NCBI GenBank assembly: GCA_028292315.1
Contig: JAQGMO010000357.1
Span: 1-44,119 of the forward strand
Direction of reading: 5' to 3'
Source: Herminiimonas sp.
GTDB taxonomy: Bacteria > Pseudomonadota > Gammaproteobacteria > Burkholderiales > Burkholderiaceae_D
DNA: 44,119 nt
Shown here piece after piece: positions 16,217 through 23,628 of this stretch. Position 1 is the first letter of the stretch. The number at the start of each line of letters is the position of its first letter. The notes under the pieces were generated by a model. It saw only the letters and a list, made by a program, of their open reading frames with translations. It searched no databases and was not told the origin of the DNA. Made by a program: the position numbers and the translations under genes.

Positions 16217-18038
16217 AGCCGACCGAGAAATGCAGCCGCGGTTCGCGCGTCTCGTGGGCGAATGCAAGATCGAGATTGACCGGCCCGATCGGGCTGCGCC
16301 AGCGGGCGCCGACACCGCTGCCTTGCCGCAGCCGGAAGCCGCGCCAGGAATCGGCGGCATTGCCGGCGTCATGAAATACCGCCGCGCCCCATTGCGGCGT
16401 GATCTGGTAAACCAGCTCGGCACTCAAGACAGCGAGCACCCGTCCTCCGACAATAGCGCCGTTCAGCGGCACTCCCAGGCTGTTGTACGCATAGCCGCGA
16501 ACTTTCTGATCACCGCCGGTGCGAAACAACAGGTCGTCCGGAATCGTCTCGCGCGGAGCGCCGAAAACCTGGCCGCCCTGCGCCCGCAGCACGGTGTTCC
16601 AGCGGCGGTCGAAAGGATGCAGCCAGGTTGCCTGCGCAAGCACGCGGCCGATATTTTGCTGGTTCAACAAGCCGCGCGGGCCGGCCGCCAATTCAGCCGA
16701 GGCGACATAGCCGCGCTGCGGCGAGAGCGGCCGATCCAGACGTCGCCTGGTATAGGTGTAGGACGCAACCAGGGCCCGCCGGTTATTGGGCTCAAGGTCG
16801 GGGACTTTTTGCCGGTCCACGAAAAACAATGCCGCCCAGCTTTGTTCATTGTTCTTGTCGGGACTGGTAAGACGCGCGCTGGTGTTTATCTTGTCATTGA
16901 TTTCCCGGTTGATATCGGTGCGCTCATATGCGGCGCCGAAGCTGGGCAACCAGCCGTTGCCGATCGGCGGCAGGTACAGGTCGGTTTTGACGGTACGCGT
17001 GAGCCGGTCCAGTTTCAGCTCGGACTCGGTACGCCAGTCGCGACCGAGAAACTGGCGGTCCAGCCATTTCACGCGCACATTGGCGCCGGTATCGGTTGAA
17101 AATCCGACGCCCAGCTGCAGCCGCTTGCGTTCGTTCTCACTGACGTCGACGCGCACCGGAACCCGGTCCGGATGGTTCGGATCGACTTCGATTGTGGTGA
17201 ACGCAGAACGAAAATATCCGGTGTCCTGCAAGCGGGCTTGCAGTTCATTCAGGCTTTCCTGTGAATACGGACTGCCGGGCTTGATCGGATTGAGCGCATC
17301 GATCTTGTCGCGCGAATAGCGTTCCAGGCCCTGTATCTGTAATTCGCCAAATGTGAACGCCGGACCCGAGTCGGCCTCGACCTTTAACTGCGCAGTGCCC
17401 TGCGCAGGGTCGATGCGTGCTTCGCTGCTGGCGATACGGGCTGCGGGATAGTCGCGGTTCAGCAAGCCTTTCAGCAATGTGCCCTTGGCTTCATCCCATT
17501 CGGCCTGCCGGAATCGTTCGCCGGCTTGCAGGCTCCACTGACGCCGCAGGCGTTCCACTCGCTGCGCGCGCGAGAGATTTGCCGCAATGTCGCCAATAAA
17601 TTTGATGTCGACCGAATCGATCGTCACCGGCTTGCCGGGATTGATATTGAAACGTGCAACCGGGGGCGTGGCAGTCTGGTCCAGCGTACCTTCAATAACA
17701 GGTGAAAAATAGCCTTCGGTCGCCAGCAGTTCACGAATTTGCTGAGGCGCGACACTGACGCGGCGCTGCAGTTCATCGATGCCGACGCCGCTATCGGCGG
17801 CGCGCCGGATGATATCCAGGTTTTGTTCCAGCAGCGGCCTCAGGTCGCCGGCCCCAATGATTTCAACCGAATAGGCAGTGCTATCCTGTGCTCCGGCCGG
17901 GAAGGGGAGCGCTGAAAGCGCGATCAGTACCAGGATTGCAAGCGCCAGCTGCTTGGCAATTGTGCAGCCGGCCCATGTTGCTGATGTGGAACACAATGCA
18001 GTACGCGCTGGCTCGCAGAGCAATACGCTCCATTTCAT
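16206..18038 (-). CDS. tamA: TamA: Omp85-family outer-membrane protein
   Basis: This is a 610-residue Omp85-superfamily protein. It has an unusually long n-region before a signal-peptide core (LALAILVLIALSALPFPAGA, cleavage near residue 50). Three POTRA domains follow (about 55-290; the third includes GELQIQGLERYSRDKIDALNPIKPGSPYS and the YFRS turn). The C-terminal 16-strand barrel contains the Omp85 signature FRTGGDQKVRGYAYNSLG (the RGY motif) and the closing strand LHFSVGYGF with terminal Phe. TamA partners TamB, encoded next with an 11-base overlap. The ATG at 18038 has only a short GGA-type ribosome-binding site; a later start would shorten the odd n-region. A perfect 12-bp inverted repeat sits 26 bases upstream and may control the operon. 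Confidence 0.93.
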   Translation of the reverse strand: MKWSVLLCEPARTALCSTSATWAGCTIAKQLALAILVLIALSALPFPAGAQDSTAYSVEIIGAGDLRPLLEQNLDIIRRAADSGVGIDELQRRVSVAPQQIRELLATEGYFSPVIEGTLDQTATPPVARFNINPGKPVTIDSVDIKFIGDIAANLSRAQRVERLRRQWSLQAGERFRQAEWDEAKGTLLKGLLNRDYPAARIASSEARIDPAQGTAQLKVEADSGPAFTFGELQIQGLERYSRDKIDALNPIKPGSPYSQESLNELQARLQDTGYFRSAFTTIEVDPNHPDRVPVRVDVSENERKRLQLGVGFSTDTGANVRVKWLDRQFLGRDWRTESELKLDRLTRTVKTDLYLPPIGNGWLPSFGAAYERTDINREINDKINTSARLTSPDKNNEQSWAALFFVDRQKVPDLEPNNRRALVASYTYTRRRLDRPLSPQRGYVASAELAAGPRGLLNQQNIGRVLAQATWLHPFDRRWNTVLRAQGGQVFGAPRETIPDDLLFRTGGDQKVRGYAYNSLGVPLNGAIVGGRVLAVLSAELVYQITPQWGAAVFHDAGNAADSWRGFRLRQGSGVGARWRSPIGPVNLDLAFAHETREPRLHFSVGYGF

Positions 18039-18063
18039 AGTATATCCAAATCATCGGTGGCGA

Positions 18064-18090
18064 CTGATGCATGAACGGTTCATGCATCAG
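18064..18090. promoter_or_regulatory. Perfect 12-bp inverted repeat just upstream of tamA
   Basis: CTGATGCATGAA (18064-18075), spacer CGG, then TTCATGCATCAG (18079-18090). It ends 26 bases before the tamA ATG on the minus strand. It could be an operator for a dimeric repressor or a 5'-leader hairpin. There is no T-tract, so it is not a terminator. Confidence 0.5.
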
Positions 18091-18240
18091 ACCGCAAATG
18101 TGCAGGCAGAAATTTCGCTTTGGAAATGGTAAAGCCTACATTTCCATCACTAAACTTTCTTGTGCAAAGTTAAGAGAATTTCGGAATGTTATCGCCGAAT
18201 ATATCATCTGCGATAAATCAGGTCGAAAGCGGGGAGGTGC

Positions 18241-18264
18241 GTTGAATACGGATTCGTATGCAAC
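18241..18264. repeat. Inverted repeat, 10-bp arms with one mismatch
   Basis: GTTGAATACG (18241-18250) faces CGTATGCAAC (18255-18264) around GATT; nine of ten positions pair. It is part of the inverted-repeat cluster upstream of tamA. Role unknown. Confidence 0.4.
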
Positions 18265-18283
18265 GTAATAAGACGCTGGAAGC

Positions 18284-18303
18284 CATGCGGCGTCGACCGC
18301 ATG
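18284..18303. repeat. Inverted repeat, 7-bp perfect arms
   Basis: CATGCGG (18284-18290) and CCGCATG (18297-18303) are separated by CGTCGA. It is part of the cluster upstream of tamA. Role unknown. Confidence 0.35.
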
Positions 18304-18336
18304 ATGCGCATAGCGGCAATATATTATAGTTTTTGA

Positions 18337-18371
18337 AGTGAATTCGCTCTGGCGCAACAAGCGAATTCACT
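18337..18371 (-). terminator. Perfect 12-bp stem-loop downstream of the CHRD lipoprotein gene
   Basis: AGTGAATTCGCT (18337-18348) and AGCGAATTCACT (18360-18371) enclose an 11-nt loop. On the minus strand it begins 19 bases after the stop of the CHRD-lipoprotein gene, the right place for a terminator. What follows is A/T-rich but not a clean T-run, so efficiency is uncertain. Confidence 0.5.
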
Positions 18372-18390
18372 GGGCGAAACAAAGTCGCAA

Positions 18391-20076
18391 TTACTGTATG
18401 CCAAAAATTACGCTACCGGCGGTGCCTGTGCTTCCAGGAATGGTTGTGCTTGTAGTGCCTATGCCTGAGATGCCTGTGGAACCAATACCGCTTATGCCAG
18501 TCGTTCCGATCCCGGTTGTGCCGGTTGCGCCGGTCGTGCCGGGAATGCCGGCGGTGGTTAGGCCGGTACCGCCAATATCGCCGACGCCGCCAATACCAGT
18601 CGTGCCCGGAAAGCCCGTGCTGGTCACGCCGCTGCCGCCAATGCCGGTCGTGCTCGGAATGCCAGTGCTTGTTACGCCGATACTGCCAATACCAGTCGTG
18701 CCCGGAAAGCCGGAGCTGGTTACGCCGGTGCCACCAATGCCGGTTGTGCCCGGAAAGCCGCTGGTTGTCACGCCGCTGCCGCCAATACCGGTTGTGGCCG
18801 GAAAGCCGGAGCTGGTTACGCCGCTGCCGCCAATGCCGGTTGTGGCCGGAGTTGTCGTGCCTGGCATGGCGCCCGCTCCAGTTGTGTTGGTTGTGCCTGT
18901 TGCAATCGCACCAGTCGTACCAGTCGCACCGGTCGCACCGGTCGCACCGGTCGTACCGGTCGCACCGGTCGTACCAGTCGCACCGGTCGCACCGGTCGTA
19001 CCAGTCGTACCGGTCGTACCAGTCGCACCAGTCGCACCGGTCGTATCAGTAGCACCAGTAGCACCAGACGCACCAGACGCACCAGACGTGCCAGTCCCGG
19101 TGCCGTTCACACCCACGCCTGCGGTGCGTACAATTTGTCCGCGAATTTCACCGTTCGGTAAACTTGCACTCAGAACATTGAAGTAAAAGCCCCCCGTCTG
19201 AAGGGTGCCAACCTGCGGATCGGTCAATATTACCTTGGTCGTCCAGATTCCACTGGCCGGCGCAGACTCGGTTAGCGGAATAACAGGCGATCCGTTGAAC
19301 CCGGCTTGCCCTTCATGAATATTTGCCGCGGTGCCGGCGACTCTCAGCGTGATCAAGGCCGCCGTCATGGCTCTCGTCGCCGGATCGACAATCACCAGCC
19401 CGATTCCGAGGCCAGCGCTCGCGGTCGGCGGGACTTCCTGCGCGCCCGTCACGATATTGGTAAAGAAGACCGGTGGAGTAAGGTTGGGCGAGGATGAAGT
19501 AACGCTGCCGCCAGTGATGTTGGAACTGGAAATCGGGCTTGAACTGTTGGAAGTAGTGATGTTGGTTCCGCTTGGCGGCAATTGCGCGAGCAGCTGACCA
19601 CGGATTTCGCCATTCGGAAACGAGGGGCTATGCACATTCGCATAGTAATTCCCCGCCCTGAAAGCGGTGATCTGGTCGTCGGTAACAGACGTCTGGGTCG
19701 TCCAGATTCCACTGCCGGGCAGTGTCTCGGTCATGGGGAATATGATTGGTCCCGCCTGACCCGTTGCGCCCAGGTGAATATGCGCTGCGATGCCATTGAT
19801 CCCGGTGGTGATGATCGTCGCGCGCATCAGGCGCGTTGCGGGGTCGATCAAGACCGCTGAGCTGCCGGTTGCGGTGCTGGGAACCGGCGGGACTTCCTGC
19901 GCACCGCTCAGGATTCCTGAAAACACATTTTCCGGCAAGCTACCGTTGGCACTGATGACTGCGTCGGTGGCAGCGGCATTGTTGCCATCATCATCACCGC
20001 CGCATGATGCCAGCGCCAGTGCCGCAAACAATGCAACCCACCAGCGCACGAATGGAGTGATACGCAATGATTTCAT
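18391..20076 (-). CDS. CHRD-domain lipoprotein with collagen-like and 16-residue repeats
   Basis: This is a 561-residue predicted lipoprotein: a signal peptide ending in the lipobox LASC (Cys25), then an acidic linker. Two CHRD domains follow (about 50-165 and 203-317), each with the family marks [14 protein letters not shown] and [12 protein letters not shown]. Residues 329-390 are collagen-like Gly-X-X triplets (GAT/GTT/GAS). Residues 411-490 are five 16-residue units of the form (A/G/S)[15 protein letters not shown] with a sixth degenerate copy, and the tail is Gly/Thr/Ile-rich. CHRD domains were named from chordin; their bacterial role is unknown. Surface exposure and an extended stalk are inferred. 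ATG 20076 has GGAGG seven bases upstream, which rules out the longer frame to 20118. The repeats make copy-number variation likely. Confidence 0.88.
   Translation of the reverse strand: MKSLRITPFVRWWVALFAALALASCGGDDDGNNAAATDAVISANGSLPENVFSGILSGAQEVPPVPSTATGSSAVLIDPATRLMRATIITTGINGIAAHIHLGATGQAGPIIFPMTETLPGSGIWTTQTSVTDDQITAFRAGNYYANVHSPSFPNGEIRGQLLAQLPPSGTNITTSNSSSPISSSNITGGSVTSSSPNLTPPVFFTNIVTGAQEVPPTASAGLGIGLVIVDPATRAMTAALITLRVAGTAANIHEGQAGFNGSPVIPLTESAPASGIWTTKVILTDPQVGTLQTGGFYFNVLSASLPNGEIRGQIVRTAGVGVNGTGTGTSGASGASGATGATDTTGATGATGTTGTTGTTGATGATGTTGATGTTGATGATGATGTTGAIATGTTNTTGAGAMPGTTTPATTGIGGSGVTSSGFPATTGIGGSGVTTSGFPGTTGIGGTGVTSSGFPGTTGIGSIGVTSTGIPSTTGIGGSGVTSTGFPGTTGIGGVGDIGGTGLTTAGIPGTTGATGTTGIGTTGISGIGSTGISGIGTTSTTIPGSTGTAGSVIFGIQ
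18607..18846 (-). repeat. Five tandem 48-bp repeats inside the CHRD gene
   Basis: Five consecutive 48-bp units encode residues 411-490 of the lipoprotein; each unit encodes 16 residues with a conserved TTGIG core and a Phe/Ile-Pro end. The units differ at several bases, so the array is imperfect but in frame. A sixth, partly degenerate copy extends toward 18541. Confidence 0.8.
18907..19092 (-). repeat. Short-period (9-bp multiple) collagen-like repeat tract
   Basis: Repeats of GGT-GCG/ACC-ACT type codons encode about twenty Gly-X-X triplets (residues 329-390). On the plus strand this reads as runs of GCACCGGTCGTACCAGTC-like units. Such tracts are prone to slipped-strand length change in steps of nine bases, which would keep the frame. 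Confidence 0.75.
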
Positions 20077-20398
20077 GAAATGCCTCCGGAACAGGTTAAG
20101 CGGAAAGGAACTGCCCATGGTTTTGAGTTCAGGTGATTTGCACTAGTCCTTGCAACCAGCCGCATGGGATGCAATTGGCAGGCTTGTATGGAATGGAATG
20201 CAGGCTTTGTGCCCGAACCGGCTGCGCCGCTTGCTGTCGCGGGATGGGCATGCATGGAATCCTCGCTGGACGGCATGACGTAATAACTACCATCGAGGTG
20301 TAAAATTTCCTGAAATCCGTTATTGCCCTACACTGGAGGTCTTAGCCATTCACCTGACAATATCCACGCCGCAAACATGACGGCCGGACCATTCAAAC
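20077..20398. other. Divergent intergenic region, no gene seen
   Basis: These 322 bases separate the minus-strand CHRD lipoprotein gene from the plus-strand methyltransferase gene. I see no credible coding sequence. It should hold both promoters; the only -10-like element I noted toward the methyltransferase is TAAAAT at 20301-20306, without a good -35. Confidence 0.5.
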
Positions 20399-21220
20399 AT
20401 GCATGAAATTAAACCCGGGCAATCAATCGAGTTGCTCAAGGAACTGCACATTCTTACCCGCGACGGAAAGATGAACCAGGACAGCCGGCGCAAGCTTAAA
20501 CAGGTCTATCACCTGGTCCAATTCATCGAACCTCTGTTGAAGCAGGCACAGGAAACCCATCCGGATATTCGGTTGGTCGATCACGGCGCCGGAAAGTCTT
20601 ATCTCGGATTTATTTTGTATGACCTGTTTTTCAAGACACTAAATGATGGTTCCACGATTTATGGTATCGAAACACGCGATGAACTGGTAAGCAAGTCACA
20701 GGAACTGGCGGCAAGGCTTGGTTTTCCCGGTATGTCGTTTCTGAACCTGTCGGTCGCCGAGTCGATCGAGTCAGGCTTGCTCCCCGAGCGCATTGATGTG
20801 GTCACTGCACTGCATGCGTGTAATACCGCAACCGATGACGCGATTCGTTTTGCATTGAAAAAACAGGCACGCTTTATCGTACTGGTGCCATGTTGCCAGG
20901 CCGAAGTGGCGTCGGTACTTAAAAAGAACAAGGGAAAGGCGATTGCAAAAGACGCCTTGACCGAGATATGGCGGCATCCCTTGCATACGCGCGAATTCGG
21001 TAGCCAGGTGACAAATGTATTGCGCTGTTTGCAACTGGAAGCGCATGGCTATCAGGTGAATGTGACGGAGCTGGTCGGGTGGGAACACTCAATGAAAAAT
21101 GAACTCATCATTGCCACGTATAAGGGTTTGCCGGGTCAACGTCCAAGCCTGAGACTACAGGAAATCTTGCACACGCTCGGCCTGGACGAAATGCAGGACC
21201 GGTTTTTCATCGCGCGCTGA
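20399..21220 (+). CDS. SAM-dependent methyltransferase, Methyltransf_32-like
   Basis: This is a 273-residue cytoplasmic protein. The SAM-binding motif I is VDHGAGKSYLGFILYDLF (60-77), with an acidic strand end in IYGIETRDEL. Later, DVVTALHACNTATDDAIRFAL and FIVLVPCCQ resemble the conserved segments of the Methyltransf_32 family (the group that includes METTL25-like proteins), where a HxC/N...D pattern and a PCC motif recur. The substrate is unknown; RNA or protein modification is possible. The ATG at 20399 is the only sensible start; no strong Shine-Dalgarno precedes it. An intrinsic terminator follows at 21228-21279. The gene appears to be transcribed alone. Confidence 0.8.
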   Translation: MHEIKPGQSIELLKELHILTRDGKMNQDSRRKLKQVYHLVQFIEPLLKQAQETHPDIRLVDHGAGKSYLGFILYDLFFKTLNDGSTIYGIETRDELVSKSQELAARLGFPGMSFLNLSVAESIESGLLPERIDVVTALHACNTATDDAIRFALKKQARFIVLVPCCQAEVASVLKKNKGKAIAKDALTEIWRHPLHTREFGSQVTNVLRCLQLEAHGYQVNVTELVGWEHSMKNELIIATYKGLPGQRPSLRLQEILHTLGLDEMQDRFFIAR

Positions 21221-21227
21221 CTGTAGT

Positions 21228-21279
21228 AGTCCATCCACTTGTTTCAATTCCCCGTCGGCCGGATGGACTTTCTTTCTTT
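21228..21279 (+). terminator. Intrinsic terminator after the methyltransferase gene
   Basis: AGTCCATCC (21228-21236) pairs perfectly with GGATGGACT (21261-21269) and is followed directly by the T-rich run TTCTTTCTTT. It starts eight bases after the methyltransferase stop. The long loop (24 nt) is less usual, but the T-tract supports termination. Confidence 0.6.
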
Positions 21280-21460
21280 GTAAGACAAATCCCACACCAG
21301 AATGGGAGGAACGCCGATGCTAAAGGCGGCTCTTTTCTGCGAGCATCGTTTCATACCGATATTATAAATCTAGAAATTCGGTCAACCGAGGTAGCGCAAT
21401 AATACAAGTATTCACTTGCTCCTCGAGACTGGTCTCTGTAAACAAGTTGAGGAAGAAAAA

Positions 21461-22222
21461 ATGCCAATCGCACACATCGCACAGTACACCCCGAAACAAA
21501 ATCTTTTACTGGCCGCTTTGCCGGAAGCCGACTATCAGCGCTTGCTGCCTCACCTCGAGCCAGTGCAATTAAAGATCGGGCAGCCCTTGTATGAAACCGG
21601 GGCCCGGATGCGGCACGTTTACTTTTTAGCGAATAGCATTGTTTCTCTGCTGTATGTCACGCAAAATGGCGCCACCACGGAAATTGCCGTGATCGGCAAC
21701 GAAGGCATGGTCGGCGTCGCACTATTCATGGGTGGTGAAACCACGCAGAACCCGACCATGGTCAAAAGCGCCGGCATGGCTTACCGGTTGAAGGAAAGCG
21801 TCATCAGGGATGAATTCAAGCACTGCGAAAGCGTGCAGCATATCCTGTTGCGCTATACCCAGGCGTTGTTGACGCAAATCACGCAAACCGCGGCCTGCAA
21901 CCGGCATCATTCGATCGATCAGCAATTTTGCCGCTGCCTGTTGTCCAGCCTTGACCGGCTGACGTCGAACGAATTAAGCATGACCCAGGAATTTATCGCG
22001 ACGACCCTGGGCGTGCGGCGAGAAAGCGTGACCGAGGCGGCGAAAAAACTGCAGAGCGCGGGCCTGATTCATTACACGCGCGGTCATATCACGGTCACCG
22101 ACCGCAAGGGCCTGGAATCCGAAGTATGCGAGTGCTATGCAGTGGTGAAAAAAGAATATGACCGGATGCGCAAGGATGCGCTGGTGGACCGGATGCGGTC
22201 GGATGCATTAATCGCAGCTTGA
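21461..22222 (+). CDS. Crp/Fnr family transcriptional regulator
   Basis: This is a 253-residue regulator with an N-terminal cyclic-nucleotide-binding-like beta barrel (GQPLYETGARMRHVYFLANSIVSLLY ... TTEIAVIGNEGMVGVALFMGG), a dimerisation helix and a C-terminal winged HTH (MTQEFIATTLGVRRESVTEAAKKLQSAGLIHYTRGHITVTDR). There is no FNR-type cysteine cluster, so oxygen sensing through an iron-sulfur centre is not expected; the effector is unknown. The barrel motif GNEGMVG is common in Burkholderiales Crp-like regulators of unknown ligand. The ATG at 21461 is preferred over the frame start at 21416 because GAGGAAG lies just upstream. A 240-bp region before it holds the preceding terminator and its promoter. 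Confidence 0.88.
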   Translation: MPIAHIAQYTPKQNLLLAALPEADYQRLLPHLEPVQLKIGQPLYETGARMRHVYFLANSIVSLLYVTQNGATTEIAVIGNEGMVGVALFMGGETTQNPTMVKSAGMAYRLKESVIRDEFKHCESVQHILLRYTQALLTQITQTAACNRHHSIDQQFCRCLLSSLDRLTSNELSMTQEFIATTLGVRRESVTEAAKKLQSAGLIHYTRGHITVTDRKGLESEVCECYAVVKKEYDRMRKDALVDRMRSDALIAA

Positions 22223-22270
22223 AGCGGTTTTTGTAAAGGGGGCGCGAGGTTGCGGCCTTCTGAAGCCGCT

Positions 22271-22732
22271 CTAACGCCGACGCCGCAAAGGCGGACTTTG
22301 CCGTATGGTCAGGTAAAGCGCCTGATCCGAAATCAGGATCTCGTGCAGGAACCAGAGGAAACTGGCAATCTGGCCCAGCATCCCGGCGATAAACAACAGC
22401 GCAATGAAACCGGACAATCCGACGTTCGTGACATCCTCGATAAACAGCGCAAAGATCACGACCATCATCAGCAGCGCACAGGCACTATTCAAACCGATCG
22501 CCCGAAAAATTGCGCGCTTGCGGCGGTAGAGAACATCGAGTTCCTCCTGGTACTCGCGCTCCCGTTTTTCGGGCACGACAGTAGTACGTTCTTCCAGCAT
22601 GAGGGTTCGGTCCACGATCCTGGCGAGCCGATTCGTCAGCACGCGCAATTGGGTGCCGACGCCGATCAACAACAACGATGGGGTAGTCGCCAGCTCAATG
22701 AGCTTGCCGACATTTCCGAGATCGATTTCCAT
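22271..22732 (-). CDS. DUF2721 membrane protein
   Basis: This is a 153-residue membrane protein. It has a first hydrophobic segment (LATTPSLLLIGVGTQLRVLTNRLARIVDR), a charged middle of about 45 residues that should form a cytoplasmic helix, then two strong membrane helices (AIGLNSACALLMMVVIFALFI and GLSGFIALLFIAGMLGQIASFLWFL) and a basic C-terminus ending RRRR. The motif LxxRxxRIVDR is characteristic of DUF2721, a family of unknown function. The ATG at 22732 is chosen; an upstream in-frame TTG at 22765 would add 11 residues without family resemblance. No good Shine-Dalgarno is visible. It converges with the Crp/Fnr gene and is divergent from the DUF938 gene. Confidence 0.82.
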   Translation of the reverse strand: MEIDLGNVGKLIELATTPSLLLIGVGTQLRVLTNRLARIVDRTLMLEERTTVVPEKREREYQEELDVLYRRKRAIFRAIGLNSACALLMMVVIFALFIEDVTNVGLSGFIALLFIAGMLGQIASFLWFLHEILISDQALYLTIRQSPPLRRRR

Positions 22733-22858
22733 ATTATACGAATGCGGTGGCCGATGCGGCGACAATTGAGCGCATGTTACGCGACGGTCTCGCGAAGCGT
22801 GCTTGAAGCTCGCGTATCATGACTGCCTATTCTATCCGAAAGCGCAAACGATTCCGCC

Positions 22859-23452
22859 ATGACCAAACAATTTTCCCCGGCCTGCGAACGTAACCGTGAG
22901 CCGATTTTTCAGGCCCTCCGCACCCTGCTGGCCGACCGCAGGCATGTGCTGGAGATCGGCAGTGGCACCGGCCAGCATGCGGTGTTCTTCGGCGCGCAAT
23001 TGCCACATCTGATATGGCAGGCAAGCGATTTGCCGGAAAATCTTCCCGGTATTGTGGCCTGGCAACACGAGGCGCAACTGCCTAATGTGCCGCCGGCGCT
23101 GGTGCTGGATGCGGGATCGTCCACATGGCCGGATGGCGATTATGATGCCGTATTTACCGCTAATACCTGCCATATCATGGCCTGGCGGGAAGTCGAGTCC
23201 ATGTTTGAAGGTGTGGGGCGGTTTTTGCCGGCTGGTGGCATTCTGTGTATCTACGGGCCATTCAATTACCAGGGTGCGTTTACCAGCGCCAGCAACGCGC
23301 ATTTCGACGCGGCGCTGCGGGCGCAGGCGCCGCACAGAGGGATCCGGGATTTCGAGGCGCTCGACTATCTTGCGCTGGTCAATGGCTTGGTACTGGAGGC
23401 TGATCTTGACATGCCGTCGAATAACCGGCTACTGGCGTGGAAACGTCAGTAG
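22859..23452 (+). CDS. DUF938 family, probable SAM-dependent methyltransferase
   Basis: This is a 197-residue protein of the DUF938 family. Its SAM motif I is HVLEIGSGTGQHAVFF (29-44), and the family start FSPACERNREPIFQAL is clear. Further family marks are NTCHIMAWREVESMFEGVGRFLPAGGILCIYGPFNY and FNYQGAFTSASNAHFD. The fold is a class I methyltransferase; the substrate is unknown. The ATG at 22859 is the only reasonable start. The stop codon (23450-23452) overlaps the first bases of a 158-bp palindromic element, so the end of the message would fold into it. Confidence 0.88.
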   Translation: MTKQFSPACERNREPIFQALRTLLADRRHVLEIGSGTGQHAVFFGAQLPHLIWQASDLPENLPGIVAWQHEAQLPNVPPALVLDAGSSTWPDGDYDAVFTANTCHIMAWREVESMFEGVGRFLPAGGILCIYGPFNYQGAFTSASNAHFDAALRAQAPHRGIRDFEALDYLALVNGLVLEADLDMPSNNRLLAWKRQ

Positions 23453-23608
23453 GAGTCTGCGCGGTAGAAGGCAGCGAAGCGAAAGTGCGAAAACCGAAAA
23501 CAGTTTGGTAACACCGATAAGCCCGAGGCGGCACCTGTACAGCGGGTTGCCAAAATGGACCGGTTTCCCGTGCGTTGCGGCGGGTATCCTTTTACCGCGC
23601 AGACTCCT
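23451..23608. mobile_element. 158-bp palindromic, MITE-like element between convergent genes
   Basis: The 21-base ends at 23451-23471 and 23588-23608 are inverted copies with a single mismatch; both begin AGGAGTCTGCGCGGTA. Inside, CAGTTTGGTAAC near 23500 is partly complementary to GTTGCCAAAATG near 23556, and the segments between are also roughly complementary, so nearly the whole element can fold into one long imperfect hairpin. It contains no open frame of note and no target-site duplication was seen at the ends. It lies exactly between the stops of two converging genes. It may be a MITE or REP-like element, or a structured bidirectional terminator. Confidence 0.5.
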
Positions 23609-23628
23609 GGATGATGTGGCGGCCGGGA

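Larger units (their letters stand above)
18039..18390. other. Non-coding gap with four inverted repeats between the CHRD gene and tamA
   Basis: No convincing gene lies in these 352 bases. The region is A/T-richer than its surroundings and contains four separate inverted repeats (18064-18090, 18241-18264, 18284-18303, 18337-18371), listed individually. It must hold the end of the CHRD-lipoprotein transcript and the promoter of tamAB. Confidence 0.7.

Noticed and set aside
16023-17099. 358-residue plus-strand frame opposite tamA
   Set aside because: tamA on the minus strand carries POTRA and Omp85 signatures; the plus frame is a shadow.
18907-19092. Regular short repeats considered as a CRISPR array
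   Set aside because: The period is 9 bases, in frame within a coding region, with no spacers and no cas genes.
18338-19186. Plus-strand open frame rich in Val-Ala-Pro-Val repeats
   Set aside because: It is the complement of the collagen-like Gly-X-X repeats of the CHRD lipoprotein; the minus-strand frame has a lipobox, two CHRD domains and a strong ribosome-binding site.
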